This document shows, one piece after another, positions 42,420 through 51,330 of a stretch of DNA of 59,396 nt (positions within the stretch are counted from its first letter, which is position 1; each line of letters opens with the position of its first letter). A program made the position numbers and the translations under genes. The stretch lies in contig CANRDO010000015.1 in assembly GCA_947629385.1 (NCBI GenBank), positions 1-59,396 of the forward strand. The letters run 5' to 3'. The DNA comes from an uncultured Lachnospiraceae bacterium (lineage in GTDB: Bacteria; Bacillota; Clostridia; Lachnospirales; Lachnospiraceae). A model generated the notes under the pieces. It saw only the letters and a program-made list of their open reading frames with translations, had not been told where the DNA came from and did no database searches.

Positions 42420-43439
42420 ATGAATAAGCTGACAATCGTTTTTTTACAAGAATTGTATGACAGGGCGGATTGCAAAGACGAGATAGAGCAGTATATGATA
42501 TCTCAACTCAATAACCTCATGGATCAATACATTTCGTATTATGGTGTTGACACATCATTACTGATGAGTGCAGATGCCAATCGGCTTTGTGATCAGTTGA
42601 TTAATCTGCAGAAGAGCATCTTTGAACTTAATGCTCCGGTGGACTCCCGCGATATTATTTCAGAGATGCAGCGCATTTTTTCTAAGTTAAGTGAGTTAGA
42701 GGCAGCAACGAGTAAAGCTATTTTCGGGGCAGGCAAGCTGAATCCTGATGATATTCATATCATTACGGCCGAAAATCAGCTGCAGGCATTAAACCGAATA
42801 GTAGACGAGATAAGGCTGCAAGAATATCTCGCAGTGATATACGGGACAGAGGAATTCTTTGCTGCTTTGCCTGCTATAAGAAGTATCGAAGGAGACATAC
42901 ATACGCTATTTAAAAGGTTTGCATCAGAGGTGTTTCCACAAGTGGATATGCTTGCAGCTTATACTGCGCATCCGATCTGGAGTTTTGCCCGGAATGATAT
43001 TTTGGATGATAGAAGCACATGGAGTTTCCCTATTTTTGTTCCGGACACATGTAGTATGGAGGTATATAGCGAAAACCTGGTTGGACCGCATAATCTTAAT
43101 TTCAAAGACGAGAAACGCATACAAGGCAGGGGCAGGGTTACAAATATAACACCGTTAACGATAGAAGATGCACAAGAGAAAGGTATTTGTTGGGAGCTGC
43201 CGGACGCAGTAGATTATAAGAGCATTGACGGGTTTTCCGATCTTAATGGGTGGCTCTCATTTGTTTTCCGGGGACGTTACTATTCGATCAGTCCCTATGA
43301 TGTCATCGTGGTTCTTAACCGCTATCTGTTAATGTCAGAGATAAGAAACCGTAAAGACAGTCATCGCTGCCTGTTGTGTGCAAAAAGGCTAAGAGAAAAG
43401 GAAAGCGTATTATGTAATGACTGCAAAGAGAAAGCGTAG
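42420..43439 (+). CDS. Unrecognised protein with C-terminal CxxC-CxxC zinc finger
   Basis: 339 residues. The C-terminal finger has Cys317, Cys320, Cys332 and Cys335 (CLLC...CNDC). The preceding region (about 215-305) has a compact beta-rich pattern with WSFPIFVPDTCSM, NITPLTIEDAQEKG and WLSFVFRGRYYSIS, and the N-terminal 200 residues are helical. No family is recognised. It ends five bases before the radical-SAM gene; tight pairing suggests the two work together, for example as recognition protein and modifying enzyme (inference). ATG 42420 is chosen over the in-frame GTG at 42414. Confidence 0.77.
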   Translation: MNKLTIVFLQELYDRADCKDEIEQYMISQLNNLMDQYISYYGVDTSLLMSADANRLCDQLINLQKSIFELNAPVDSRDIISEMQRIFSKLSELEAATSKAIFGAGKLNPDDIHIITAENQLQALNRIVDEIRLQEYLAVIYGTEEFFAALPAIRSIEGDIHTLFKRFASEVFPQVDMLAAYTAHPIWSFARNDILDDRSTWSFPIFVPDTCSMEVYSENLVGPHNLNFKDEKRIQGRGRVTNITPLTIEDAQEKGICWELPDAVDYKSIDGFSDLNGWLSFVFRGRYYSISPYDVIVVLNRYLLMSEIRNRKDSHRCLLCAKRLREKESVLCNDCKEKA

Positions 43440-43444
43440 ATAGT

Positions 43445-44011
43445 ATGAGAGTATATCAGATTTATTACCCTGTACGGACGCTTGGGTACGGGCAACGTTT
43501 GGGGATTTGGTTCCAGGGCTGCAAAAAAGATTGTCCCGGATGTATCAGCCCAGAAGCACGCAATTATTCTGCCGGGAAAAAGCTTGACGTGAGCAGTTTA
43601 TTTGCTTCATTGCCGGAAGAACTTATCATAGATGGATTGACAATCAGCGGCGGCGAGCCGTTTGATCAGTTGGATGAGCTTTATCAATTGGTACGGATGT
43701 TTAACATGCGCTATGGGGACGATATAGTAATTTTTACGGGATATACACGGGAAGAATTGCGCGGTTTAAAAAGTAATCTTGTAGGTAAAATCCTGAATAG
43801 CATATCTGTGCTGATTGAAGGGCCTTATATTGAAGATCTGAATAATGGTGTAGGGATGCGCGGATCATCAAACCAGACTATTATTGTTTATAAGCACTAT
43901 GACAGATACCGCAATCTTGCTGTCCAGAAAAGAGAATTACAGGCGTTCCGGTCTAGGGATAGGATTGTATTTGTAGGAATTCCCCCTAAAGAGGAGAAGA
44001 TATCAGTATGA
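43445..44011 (+). CDS. Short radical-SAM / 4Fe-4S activating-enzyme-like protein
   Basis: 188 residues. The radical-SAM cluster motif CxxxCxxC is complete (Cys26, Cys30, Cys33 in GCKKDCPGC). LTISGGEPFDQ is the SAM-binding GGEP motif, and VIFTGYTREEL matches the activases of anaerobic ribonucleotide reductase (NrdG-like). In that family the enzyme makes a glycyl radical on a large partner enzyme. No glycyl-radical enzyme is encoded nearby, so this one must act on something else in the operon or on a distant partner. Its stop overlaps the start of the kinase gene. It implies that the system works under low oxygen. Confidence 0.87.
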   Translation: MRVYQIYYPVRTLGYGQRLGIWFQGCKKDCPGCISPEARNYSAGKKLDVSSLFASLPEELIIDGLTISGGEPFDQLDELYQLVRMFNMRYGDDIVIFTGYTREELRGLKSNLVGKILNSISVLIEGPYIEDLNNGVGMRGSSNQTIIVYKHYDRYRNLAVQKRELQAFRSRDRIVFVGIPPKEEKISV

Positions 44012-45591
44012 TGAGAGACATATATGCAACATTAACGGCAGATACCATTAAAAATACTCCTACCCTTCCGGCTCAGCTCATCTTTAATTGCAAGCAATCT
44101 GTTCTGCAGCGGCCGGAAGTTGATATTAATAGTATTATTGATGACACAGAGATAACATACCATCTTTGTTCTACAAACAGCTCCTCTGTTTTTTACTGTA
44201 TGAGAAAAAACGGGGAAGAATGTATAGTCAAATTGGTACCTAAGAACAAAGCCACTGAGAAGGCATTACTTAGCAGAGTAGCGACTGTGGCTGCTCGCAG
44301 CCAAAATTTAATGCCGGTATATGGGGTAGGAGCCATAGGCGACTATCAATATCAAGTCTATCCATTTTATAAAGATGGCAGCCTTAAGAATGCTGTTATT
44401 GATGAAAAGGATCTGAGGGAAAAGGTGCTGCCATCGATTTGCTCTGCGGTTGTTGCTTTACATAATTCTGGGGTGGTACATAATGACATAAAACCTGAGA
44501 ACCTGTTTTGGAGTCACGGGAAAAAAACAGTTATCTTGGGCGATTATGGCTGTATAAGCAGGGAAAACACGAAAGAAGATGTTGGCTGTACATTGGAATT
44601 TTGCGCTCCAGAAGTATTGCTGTCGAAAGGCAGGAACAGGAGCAGGAAGTCGGATTATTGCTCCATAGGGCTGACCGTCTATGCGCTGATGACCGGGACG
44701 TCCCTTCTTGGAGGGAAGTCTTTAAATGAACTGATACGGTTCTGGAATATGGAAAATGTTCCGTTGAAAGGTCTTACTTCGCCTAAATTAGAGTTTCTTG
44801 TCAGAGGACTGATAAGAAAAAATGCGCACCAGCGAATGGGGATTAACGAGATGAATAGTTGGCTTGGAAAGCCGGCCGTTGAGGAAATTCAGAATAATTC
44901 ATTTCGTATTGAACCGTTTAAGATGACAAAAAGGAATGGCGCAGTAGTTTATATTGCAGATATTGAGCAACTGACACAGGAATTGAAAGAAGAGTGGAAT
45001 TTTGGCGTGTTCCTGTTAGATCAGAAATCGAGAGCATTAGCAAGGTTTCTGTTGCAATTTGATAAAAAGTACGTTCGCCTTTTGGAAGAATGCTGTAACA
45101 TTATGGATAAAGACGTCGCACTATACAAATTGTTGATGCAATTGAAACCATGTGCAGAGATATGCTGGAAAGGAGAAGTTTTTTCAACCTTAGATGATTA
45201 TAAGAACGCGCTAGATCCTGATAAGGAAAACAATGCGTATAGTTTTTTTGCCAGCGGGCTGCTGCGTTACTATTTGGAAAGTAACGGTGCGAAAGCTGTA
45301 CAGCTTGATTTTGTGAGAAAGTTAGAAAAGATTGCAGTCAGTGATAAGAGAAATGCTTTGTTAAAGCTGAAGACTGCACTTGGCGGTGAAAATGTATTCT
45401 ATTATGATGGCCATAGGTTTACAAATATAAATGAATTGTGCAAATGGCTGCTGCAGCAAGGCGATGATATAGACCGTGTGATAGTGGAACTAATGGAATC
45501 CCAATTGTTCAGGATATGGCTTGAGCTGCTTGGTTTCGATGGTATGGTTAAGAGTATCAATTATGCATTAGCAGGAGAACGTGATGAGTAG
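44008..45591 (+). CDS. Eukaryote-like Ser/Thr protein kinase
   Basis: 527 residues, soluble. Kinase landmarks: Lys75 in CIVKLVPK, the catalytic loop HNDIKPEN (Asp160, Asn165), the metal-binding Asp179 in GDYG (DYG instead of DFG), FCAPEVLL, SDYCSIGLTVYALMTG, and KNAHQRMG before the domain end near 290. The Gly-rich loop is weak (NSSSVFYCM). Residues 300-527 form a helical C-terminal domain of unknown kind with no TM segment, unlike PASTA kinases. A zinc-ribbon/FHA protein encoded two genes downstream is the obvious phospho-Thr reader. There is no phosphatase gene in the operon. Translation is coupled to the radical-SAM gene (ATGATGA overlap). Confidence 0.9.
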   Translation: MMRDIYATLTADTIKNTPTLPAQLIFNCKQSVLQRPEVDINSIIDDTEITYHLCSTNSSSVFYCMRKNGEECIVKLVPKNKATEKALLSRVATVAARSQNLMPVYGVGAIGDYQYQVYPFYKDGSLKNAVIDEKDLREKVLPSICSAVVALHNSGVVHNDIKPENLFWSHGKKTVILGDYGCISRENTKEDVGCTLEFCAPEVLLSKGRNRSRKSDYCSIGLTVYALMTGTSLLGGKSLNELIRFWNMENVPLKGLTSPKLEFLVRGLIRKNAHQRMGINEMNSWLGKPAVEEIQNNSFRIEPFKMTKRNGAVVYIADIEQLTQELKEEWNFGVFLLDQKSRALARFLLQFDKKYVRLLEECCNIMDKDVALYKLLMQLKPCAEICWKGEVFSTLDDYKNALDPDKENNAYSFFASGLLRYYLESNGAKAVQLDFVRKLEKIAVSDKRNALLKLKTALGGENVFYYDGHRFTNINELCKWLLQQGDDIDRVIVELMESQLFRIWLELLGFDGMVKSINYALAGERDE

Positions 45592-46924
45592 CGAACTTAC
45601 AACAGCTTATGTACTTGAAAAAATGAGGCTTGAAAGAATTACAACAGCCTGCAAGGCAGACTTGGAAAAAGTTATGCAGCAATGTGCCATGTTTGGCGAG
45701 TATAAAGCTGCAGTGCGGTCTGTTAAATTGCAGATTGAACGGCAGCAAATATCTTATGAAAAAAGGCGAAATGAGCAGATAGCTCAATTGATAGGAAACG
45801 AAAAGAGGATTATTGAGAAACATGCTGTATTAGTAAAACAAGAAATACAGAATATGCTGCAGCAGATACGGATAGAGCTGCACGAGTTGGAGAGGCTATC
45901 CTATTCTTTGGAATATGAAAATGATTATTGTGATACTTTAGAGCGGAATATTGATAATGGAACGGATGCGGATAACCTGTTAGAGTCTGCAACTGCTTTC
46001 CTAAGCAAAATACAGGCAAAAAAAACGGAAGTGTTGAAGAACCATGCAGCGAGTGACAGAACTGAAGATTATGCGCGGGTTTCAGACACAGCGAAATCAG
46101 GATTTTTCGTATCGCTGCAGTTAGACGACAACAAACCGTTGTTGAATGATGGAGTAGATCCCCAGATTGAATTTGAGCATCAAATTATGTTATATAAGGA
46201 AAGGATTCCAGAGAAAGAACTGGAATTGGAGGACATGCTTGAGGGATTGCGTTCTTCGCCTGCCGGCCTTAAAAATTACTATGTGAAAAAGAATCAGCCA
46301 GTATTGAACGAATATATAAAGGAGCATGAAGCAGCGCTTGAACAGCAAAAGGATTTGGATGGGAGTAGACAGGTATTGCTGACTAAGTATTTGGCTTTGT
46401 GCCAATTGCTACACATAATTCCCGATGACAAATACTCAGAAGATATGTCCGCATATGTAATGCAGGAACTTGAGACAGATTGTATTGCATTAGAGGAGCG
46501 ACAAAGGAAGAACGCTGAAAATGCGTATGTTGAGGACTCTATTCGAGAAATATTTGAAAGACATGGGATAATGTATATATCAGACGATGCAGAAGCTGAT
46601 CGTGACGAGCGTCAAATGGTGTTTGGTATTGACACTCATAGTAATTTACTCATTTCCAGAAGCGGAAAGGACAGTGTGACGATAAAGTTCAATGCGATCG
46701 CTGATTCCCCTGAAGCATCGACAGATGAATTGCTCAGTGCGGTGGAAAGTGCGAAAACGACATGTAGTGTCACAAAGACTGTGTTGGAGGAATTGAAGCG
46801 GGAAAAGGGGATTGCATTCAGGACATATTATATTGAAGAGCCGGACACAAAAAGTATATCGGTGGTATCGCGTACAGATCATAGTTATTATCATAATAAA
46901 CAGCTAGAGCAATATATGAAGTAG
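45584..46924 (+). CDS. Unrecognised coiled-coil protein of the multi-ATPase operon
   Basis: 446 residues. Long amphipathic helices occupy about 10-130 and 200-320 (RIELHELERLSYSLEYEND; EKELELEDMLEGLRSS). The C-terminal 110 residues (MVFGIDTHSNLLISRSGKDS...) look like a compact beta-alpha domain. There is no signal, TM or catalytic motif that I recognise. The start is ATG 45584 (GTG 45581 also possible), overlapping the kinase stop with GGAGAAC upstream. It lies between kinase and FHA genes and could be a scaffold or phospho-substrate. Confidence 0.77.
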   Translation: MSSELTTAYVLEKMRLERITTACKADLEKVMQQCAMFGEYKAAVRSVKLQIERQQISYEKRRNEQIAQLIGNEKRIIEKHAVLVKQEIQNMLQQIRIELHELERLSYSLEYENDYCDTLERNIDNGTDADNLLESATAFLSKIQAKKTEVLKNHAASDRTEDYARVSDTAKSGFFVSLQLDDNKPLLNDGVDPQIEFEHQIMLYKERIPEKELELEDMLEGLRSSPAGLKNYYVKKNQPVLNEYIKEHEAALEQQKDLDGSRQVLLTKYLALCQLLHIIPDDKYSEDMSAYVMQELETDCIALEERQRKNAENAYVEDSIREIFERHGIMYISDDAEADRDERQMVFGIDTHSNLLISRSGKDSVTIKFNAIADSPEASTDELLSAVESAKTTCSVTKTVLEELKREKGIAFRTYYIEEPDTKSISVVSRTDHSYYHNKQLEQYMK

Positions 46925-46934
46925 GTGAACGATA

Positions 46935-47639
46935 TTGGGGAACAGCAGATACTATATTTTATGCAGAGCTTGCGGAGAGAAAACCTATTTGGAAGGGAAG
47001 CACAAGCCGCGGCTGTGCCGTTGCGGGAAGCCATTTCCGCCTAACACACGCTTAATTGAATGTGCTGAACGTGAGTCGAGCAATAACGCGAGTGACCCAG
47101 CGATCGCTGATGAAGTCCTACCGATTGATGAGGAAAGTGTTTCATATGCAGAAAATCTTCTGGAATCGAGTGATAGTTCTGTAAGCGAAACAGGTGATAT
47201 TGCTCCGGATTCTTTAAGCGAACCTCAAATCAATTACGGAGTGCGTGTGGATGATAATATAGGCAATAAGGGAAAATATGAGATAGCCGGTGGTTCAGAT
47301 TCAACACATACGCTCCATAAGATACCGGATTCATTATATCTTACGTCGGGTGACAGAAAGCTTGAGATTACAACCGAGAACCAGTGGATTGGACGGAATT
47401 CCTTTGAAAACCATTTTCTCGAGACAAATCTGGCGGTAAGCAGAGAACACGTTTCCGTCAGGGTTGAAAAGGGAAGAGGGCTGGCGGTCACGGATTACAA
47501 AAGCAAAAATGGAACCTTCGTTGATACGGGAAACGGGAAGGTAAAAATAGACCGTAACGAGGAGGTAATTCTTGTGCCAGGGAATATTTTGTGGCTCTAT
47601 AATGTGCCATTACTAGTGGAGGATAAATCCGATGATTAA
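46935..47639 (+). CDS. Zinc-ribbon and FHA-domain protein
   Basis: 234 residues. The N-terminal ribbon has Cys10, Cys13, Cys28 and Cys30 (CRAC...CRC). An acidic Ser/Thr-rich linker (about 45-140) offers phosphorylation sites. The C-terminal FHA domain has the phospho-Thr-binding set: Gly153-Arg154 (WIGRNS), Ser169..His172 (SREH) and Asn192-Gly193 (KNGTF). It should read phosphorylation made by the adjacent kinase and recruit ATPases, as Fha does in T6SS or the FHA domains of EssC do in T7SS (analogy). The start is TTG, supported by TAGGTGA upstream; there is no ATG in the right place. It overlaps the next gene by eight bases. Confidence 0.87.
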   Translation: MGNSRYYILCRACGEKTYLEGKHKPRLCRCGKPFPPNTRLIECAERESSNNASDPAIADEVLPIDEESVSYAENLLESSDSSVSETGDIAPDSLSEPQINYGVRVDDNIGNKGKYEIAGGSDSTHTLHKIPDSLYLTSGDRKLEITTENQWIGRNSFENHFLETNLAVSREHVSVRVEKGRGLAVTDYKSKNGTFVDTGNGKVKIDRNEEVILVPGNILWLYNVPLLVEDKSDD

Positions 47640-49482
47640 AACACCAAGATGGAAAAGTGAGTTGGATATATGCAGATCAATTAAATCACTGTTTATATTT
47701 GAGGGAGAAATTAATGATCTTCAGTTGTATGAGGAAGACGGTGAGGCCACCCTGGTTACATTGGAGCAGTATTTGTATTTCTATCTGAAAGAGATAGGAT
47801 ACGATTGCATTTCCTATTATAATCGTATTGATGGATTTAGCAATGACTTTGATGGAACCGGCGAAATGATCAAGCGTTTTTATAAAATAGCTGGTGAAAA
47901 TTCAGGTGAGAATGTTTCCATGGGGAGGGCAGTGGAAGTAGTCCGTAGGGCAATGAAAAATTGTGACACTCCGACGGCTATAATAATGAACCTGTCCTCA
48001 CTTATGTTAACGGGACCGGATCACATGCAGGATGCTGAGATAGAGCGGTTTGCGACTTTGCTTCTGGGAAGTATGCAGGTAGAAAGTGCCAACTCGCCCG
48101 CGCAAGGACAATATTTGAATAACCTTTTATTTTTAACAACTCATAAGGCAAATGATTTGCCGGCATGGCTTTATTTAGAAAATCCATATGCCAAAGTGAT
48201 TACGTTGGAAAAGCCGTCACCCGATACAAGAAGGACCATGTTTGAAATGTACAGAAATGATTTTTCGGATTGGGATTCATTAGATCGTGATGATGCAGAT
48301 AGATACCTGAAGAAACTAATCACGATAACAGACGGGTTTTCATGCTATGAGCTTAATGGTGTGCTCACTTTATGCGCGCAGCGTAATGTTAGATTACATG
48401 ATGCGCAGACGATAATCAATACATATAGGTATGGGCAGAAAGAAGATCCCTGGGAGGATTTTTCTTCTACGATGCTCTCTAAATTACCGCAGGAGTTAAA
48501 AAAAGACGTGATTGGACAGGATTGCGCCATCAGAGAGGTTTCGGACATTATAAAGCGGGCAGCAAATGGATTGAGCGGTTTACAGCATTCATCTGTTGGA
48601 AGGCCTAAAGGAGTAATGTTCTTTGCGGGTCCTACCGGAACTGGAAAAACGGAGTTGGCAAAGTCTTTGGCACGAAATATTTTTGGCGATGAAAGCGCAT
48701 TGATTCGATTTGATATGAGTGAATACGCGCATGAGCATTCGGATCAGCGATTACTTGGGGCTCCTCCAGGATATGTGGGGTACAATGCGGGCGGTGAGCT
48801 GACAAATGCTGTAAAAGCACACCCATTTTCTATTCTGCTGTTTGACGAGATAGAAAAAGCGCACCCGACCATTCTGGATAAATTTCTACAGATACTTGAC
48901 GATGGACGTTTGACGGATTCGAAAGGAGAGACAATCTATTTCACTGAAACAATTATTATCTTCACGAGTAATAAAGGTATTTATAAAGACACGCGAAGCA
49001 TGGATGGCAGCAACATGATGCAAAAGATCGCATTGGTTTCTGCGGAGGATAGCTATAAAACAATATGCGAATCTGTAAAAAATGAGATAAGCAATTACTT
49101 TATTTCCGAGCTTGGGCGACCAGAAATTTTGAATAGAATTGGTAATAATTTAATTGTTTTTGATTTTATCAGGCCGAACGTCCTGCAGGGAATATTGCAC
49201 AAGCAGATAAGCAATGTCTTTACTTACATACGGGAAGTAAAGAAGATAGAAGCGAATCTTGATGAAGGTTCGAAAGCCTGGCGTTTTCTTATTGAAAAGG
49301 CTTCTGACAATCTGGAATTTGGTGGAAGAGGTGTCGGCAATATTGTAGAGAAATACCTTCTTAACCCATTGGCAAGGAGGATGTCAGATGATAATTGGCA
49401 TGAGGGCATTGAGTATAGCATAGTGGATATCACGGAAAGTGAAGAAACCGAGTTGGTTTATGTGAAAAGGGAGAAAAATTGA
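47632..49482 (+). CDS. ClpB-like AAA+ ATPase with inactive-looking N-terminal AAA half
   Basis: 616 residues. Residues 1-270 resemble an AAA fold without a P-loop: IIMNLSSLM stands where a Walker B strand would be and LLFLTTHKANDLP where sensor 1 would be. The active module matches the D2 domain of ClpB/HSP100: GPTGTGKT (333-340), RFDMSEYAHEHSDQRLLGAPPGYVGY with its aromatic substrate-gripping pore loop, Walker B LLFDEIEKAH (Asp405, Glu406) and the Arg finger in GRPEILNRI. A ClpB-type small domain (NLEFGGRGVGNIVEKYLL) ends it. Expected activity is threading or remodelling of a protein partner. The ClpB N-domain is absent. Confidence 0.88.
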   Translation: MIKTPRWKSELDICRSIKSLFIFEGEINDLQLYEEDGEATLVTLEQYLYFYLKEIGYDCISYYNRIDGFSNDFDGTGEMIKRFYKIAGENSGENVSMGRAVEVVRRAMKNCDTPTAIIMNLSSLMLTGPDHMQDAEIERFATLLLGSMQVESANSPAQGQYLNNLLFLTTHKANDLPAWLYLENPYAKVITLEKPSPDTRRTMFEMYRNDFSDWDSLDRDDADRYLKKLITITDGFSCYELNGVLTLCAQRNVRLHDAQTIINTYRYGQKEDPWEDFSSTMLSKLPQELKKDVIGQDCAIREVSDIIKRAANGLSGLQHSSVGRPKGVMFFAGPTGTGKTELAKSLARNIFGDESALIRFDMSEYAHEHSDQRLLGAPPGYVGYNAGGELTNAVKAHPFSILLFDEIEKAHPTILDKFLQILDDGRLTDSKGETIYFTETIIIFTSNKGIYKDTRSMDGSNMMQKIALVSAEDSYKTICESVKNEISNYFISELGRPEILNRIGNNLIVFDFIRPNVLQGILHKQISNVFTYIREVKKIEANLDEGSKAWRFLIEKASDNLEFGGRGVGNIVEKYLLNPLARRMSDDNWHEGIEYSIVDITESEETELVYVKREKN

Positions 49483-50816
49483 GTACTATACAGGAATTCC
49501 GCGGCGCAATTCAGAATTATAGGGAACAGCTTGAACGAATCCGTTCCGATTTGCAAAGCTGTCGGCAAAGGGCAGATGATCCTGAAACAGAAGCAGGGAT
49601 TCAGGAGAGATTATCCAGTCTGAATCAGGAGAAGGATCAGATTTATAATGAACTGCTTTCTTTAAAACAGGAGATTGCAAAATATGCGTCGGAAAGAGGC
49701 GTTACATATGAAAAGGATATGGAAGCTTATGAAATATTGAAGAAACAGACACAGATGCGATTTGGGGCAAAGGAAGCATCTAAAACAGCAGTAAATGCAA
49801 ACAGATTAGCTCTTGTTGCAAAGCAGGACGCTGAAGATGCCAATGAATTGATGTCTGCTATTGATGAGCTCGTTTACGGAGCAGCTGCTTCCGCAATGCC
49901 ACGGAGGAATGGCTCTTCAACATTAAAAGAAGATTCCGTATCAAACCAAACAATGGGGAAGGATACCGAACATTTAGATGAAATGCCTTATAGAGAAATT
50001 GCGGAAGCTACTACAGTTGAAGTAAACAGTTTTAGTAGAGATGTAGTAATTCCCTGTGAACCCTGCGAAGACTGTGAAGGCTTTTTTAAAGGCATGCGTG
50101 AGGATTCAGACAATGATATAGATATATTTCAACCGATGAGAAGTTTGGTTGAACAAAATGTCAGTGGTTTTGTTCTGCCAAAAAAGAGTGGAGAATGGAA
50201 AGACAAGGATCACCCGGGAAATGGTGCATTTCATTTATATGATGATGCGGTAATAAAGTACAACCAAAAAAGTTCAGGGAAACAGATAAGTATAACCGGC
50301 AAGCAGCTAAAAGAGTATGTGCTTCGCACCTTTGGCACAGACTGCGTGTATTACAAGAACAATGAACCGGATTTTTCCCCTTTTGAAGATCCAGTTCTCG
50401 GACATATTGTGCTCGATGATATTTCCGCTAAGAGGGTCGGAAGTGATGGAACCTATACTCAGGCAATGGATGTGGTGCTGGAAAAGCTGAACGCAAATGA
50501 GAAATTGACCGGGAAGCATTGGACTAAGAAAGATCTTACCCAGTATATGAAAGAGCATAATTTAACGTGGCATGAGTGTGGAGATTGTAAAACGATAAGG
50601 GCAGTACCAACTGTGGTAAATGCAGTGTTTAAGCATACTGGCGGTATAAGCTTGAAAAGAGGGAGAATCGCGATTGCCAGTGTGATTTACAAGAAATATG
50701 GTGGACAACTAATTGCTGCAAGAGAATCCATGATAGGTTCCGCGAATGGACTGGCGGATGCGATATTATCCATACGAGAGTCATTTAAAAGCGAAAGGAA
50801 AGCAAGAAAATACTAA
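49479..50816 (+). CDS. Coiled-coil protein with C-terminal HNH toxin-type nuclease domain
   Basis: 445 residues. The N-terminal 130 residues are coiled coil (LERIRSDLQSCRQRADDPET). A linker contains a tight Cys cluster, Cys193/196/199. From about 225 to 430 it matches HNH nuclease domains of polymorphic toxins: YYKNNEPDFSPFEDP, DGTYTQAM, WTKKDLTQYMKEHNLTWHEC (Trp364, His365, Glu366) and FKHTGGIS (His386). In that family the WH(H/E) and HTGG histidines bind metal and cut DNA or RNA. The usual LVPxxIH is changed to AVPTVVN, so one canonical His is missing and activity is uncertain. The start is TTG, overlapping the AAA+ stop, with AAAGGGAG upstream. Confidence 0.82.
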   Translation: MSTIQEFRGAIQNYREQLERIRSDLQSCRQRADDPETEAGIQERLSSLNQEKDQIYNELLSLKQEIAKYASERGVTYEKDMEAYEILKKQTQMRFGAKEASKTAVNANRLALVAKQDAEDANELMSAIDELVYGAAASAMPRRNGSSTLKEDSVSNQTMGKDTEHLDEMPYREIAEATTVEVNSFSRDVVIPCEPCEDCEGFFKGMREDSDNDIDIFQPMRSLVEQNVSGFVLPKKSGEWKDKDHPGNGAFHLYDDAVIKYNQKSSGKQISITGKQLKEYVLRTFGTDCVYYKNNEPDFSPFEDPVLGHIVLDDISAKRVGSDGTYTQAMDVVLEKLNANEKLTGKHWTKKDLTQYMKEHNLTWHECGDCKTIRAVPTVVNAVFKHTGGISLKRGRIAIASVIYKKYGGQLIAARESMIGSANGLADAILSIRESFKSERKARKY

Positions 50817-50834
50817 CTGTAGGAGGATAATGAA

Positions 50835-51317
50835 ATGGGAAAGATGTTGGATGGACTGAGAAAAAAGGCAAGCGATGCTGAAAGAAAATATCAGGAAGGC
50901 ATTGAAAAAGCGGAAAATGATGTCCGCGAGACACAAGAGGCAAACAGAAGCTTAGAGGCTGTCCCAGAAGGCGTTGATGATGAAATACTAAAGGGAGTAG
51001 AGCAGGTTCGAGCTGCCATCAGAGAGGACGCTGCCCACGATATGGAGCAAATTCATGAAACAATTGAGGAAGGGAATGATCTTTCTGCGGAAGTAATTGA
51101 TGAAGCAGGTGAGCAGGCAGAGTTGAGCCGTGAGGCATCCGAAGCATATGGTGAAGTCGGCTCTATAACCGAATTTGGCAACGCAAGCGCGGAGGAAAAC
51201 AGATCATTGGCTGACGATATGAGGCAGCAATTTGAGGATGTAAGCGAAGAGACACAGCAGGAAATGCAGAATGCGGAAGCAGAATATCAGAAGAATCTCG
51301 AAGAAATAGTTGGATAA
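50835..51317 (+). CDS. Small acidic helical protein after the nuclease gene
   Basis: 160 residues, strongly acidic, almost wholly helical, with no TM or Cys. Sequence is rich in Glu, Ala and Gln (KYQEGIEKAENDVRETQEAN; SREASEAYGEVGSITEFG). No family is recognised. It begins 18 bases after the nuclease gene with AGGAGG upstream. Position and charge fit an immunity protein or secretion chaperone for the nuclease (inference). It lacks the WxG centre of WXG100 proteins, so it is not an ESX substrate of known type. Confidence 0.78.
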   Translation: MGKMLDGLRKKASDAERKYQEGIEKAENDVRETQEANRSLEAVPEGVDDEILKGVEQVRAAIREDAAHDMEQIHETIEEGNDLSAEVIDEAGEQAELSREASEAYGEVGSITEFGNASAEENRSLADDMRQQFEDVSEETQQEMQNAEAEYQKNLEEIVG

Positions 51318-51330
51318 CAGGAGACGATGT

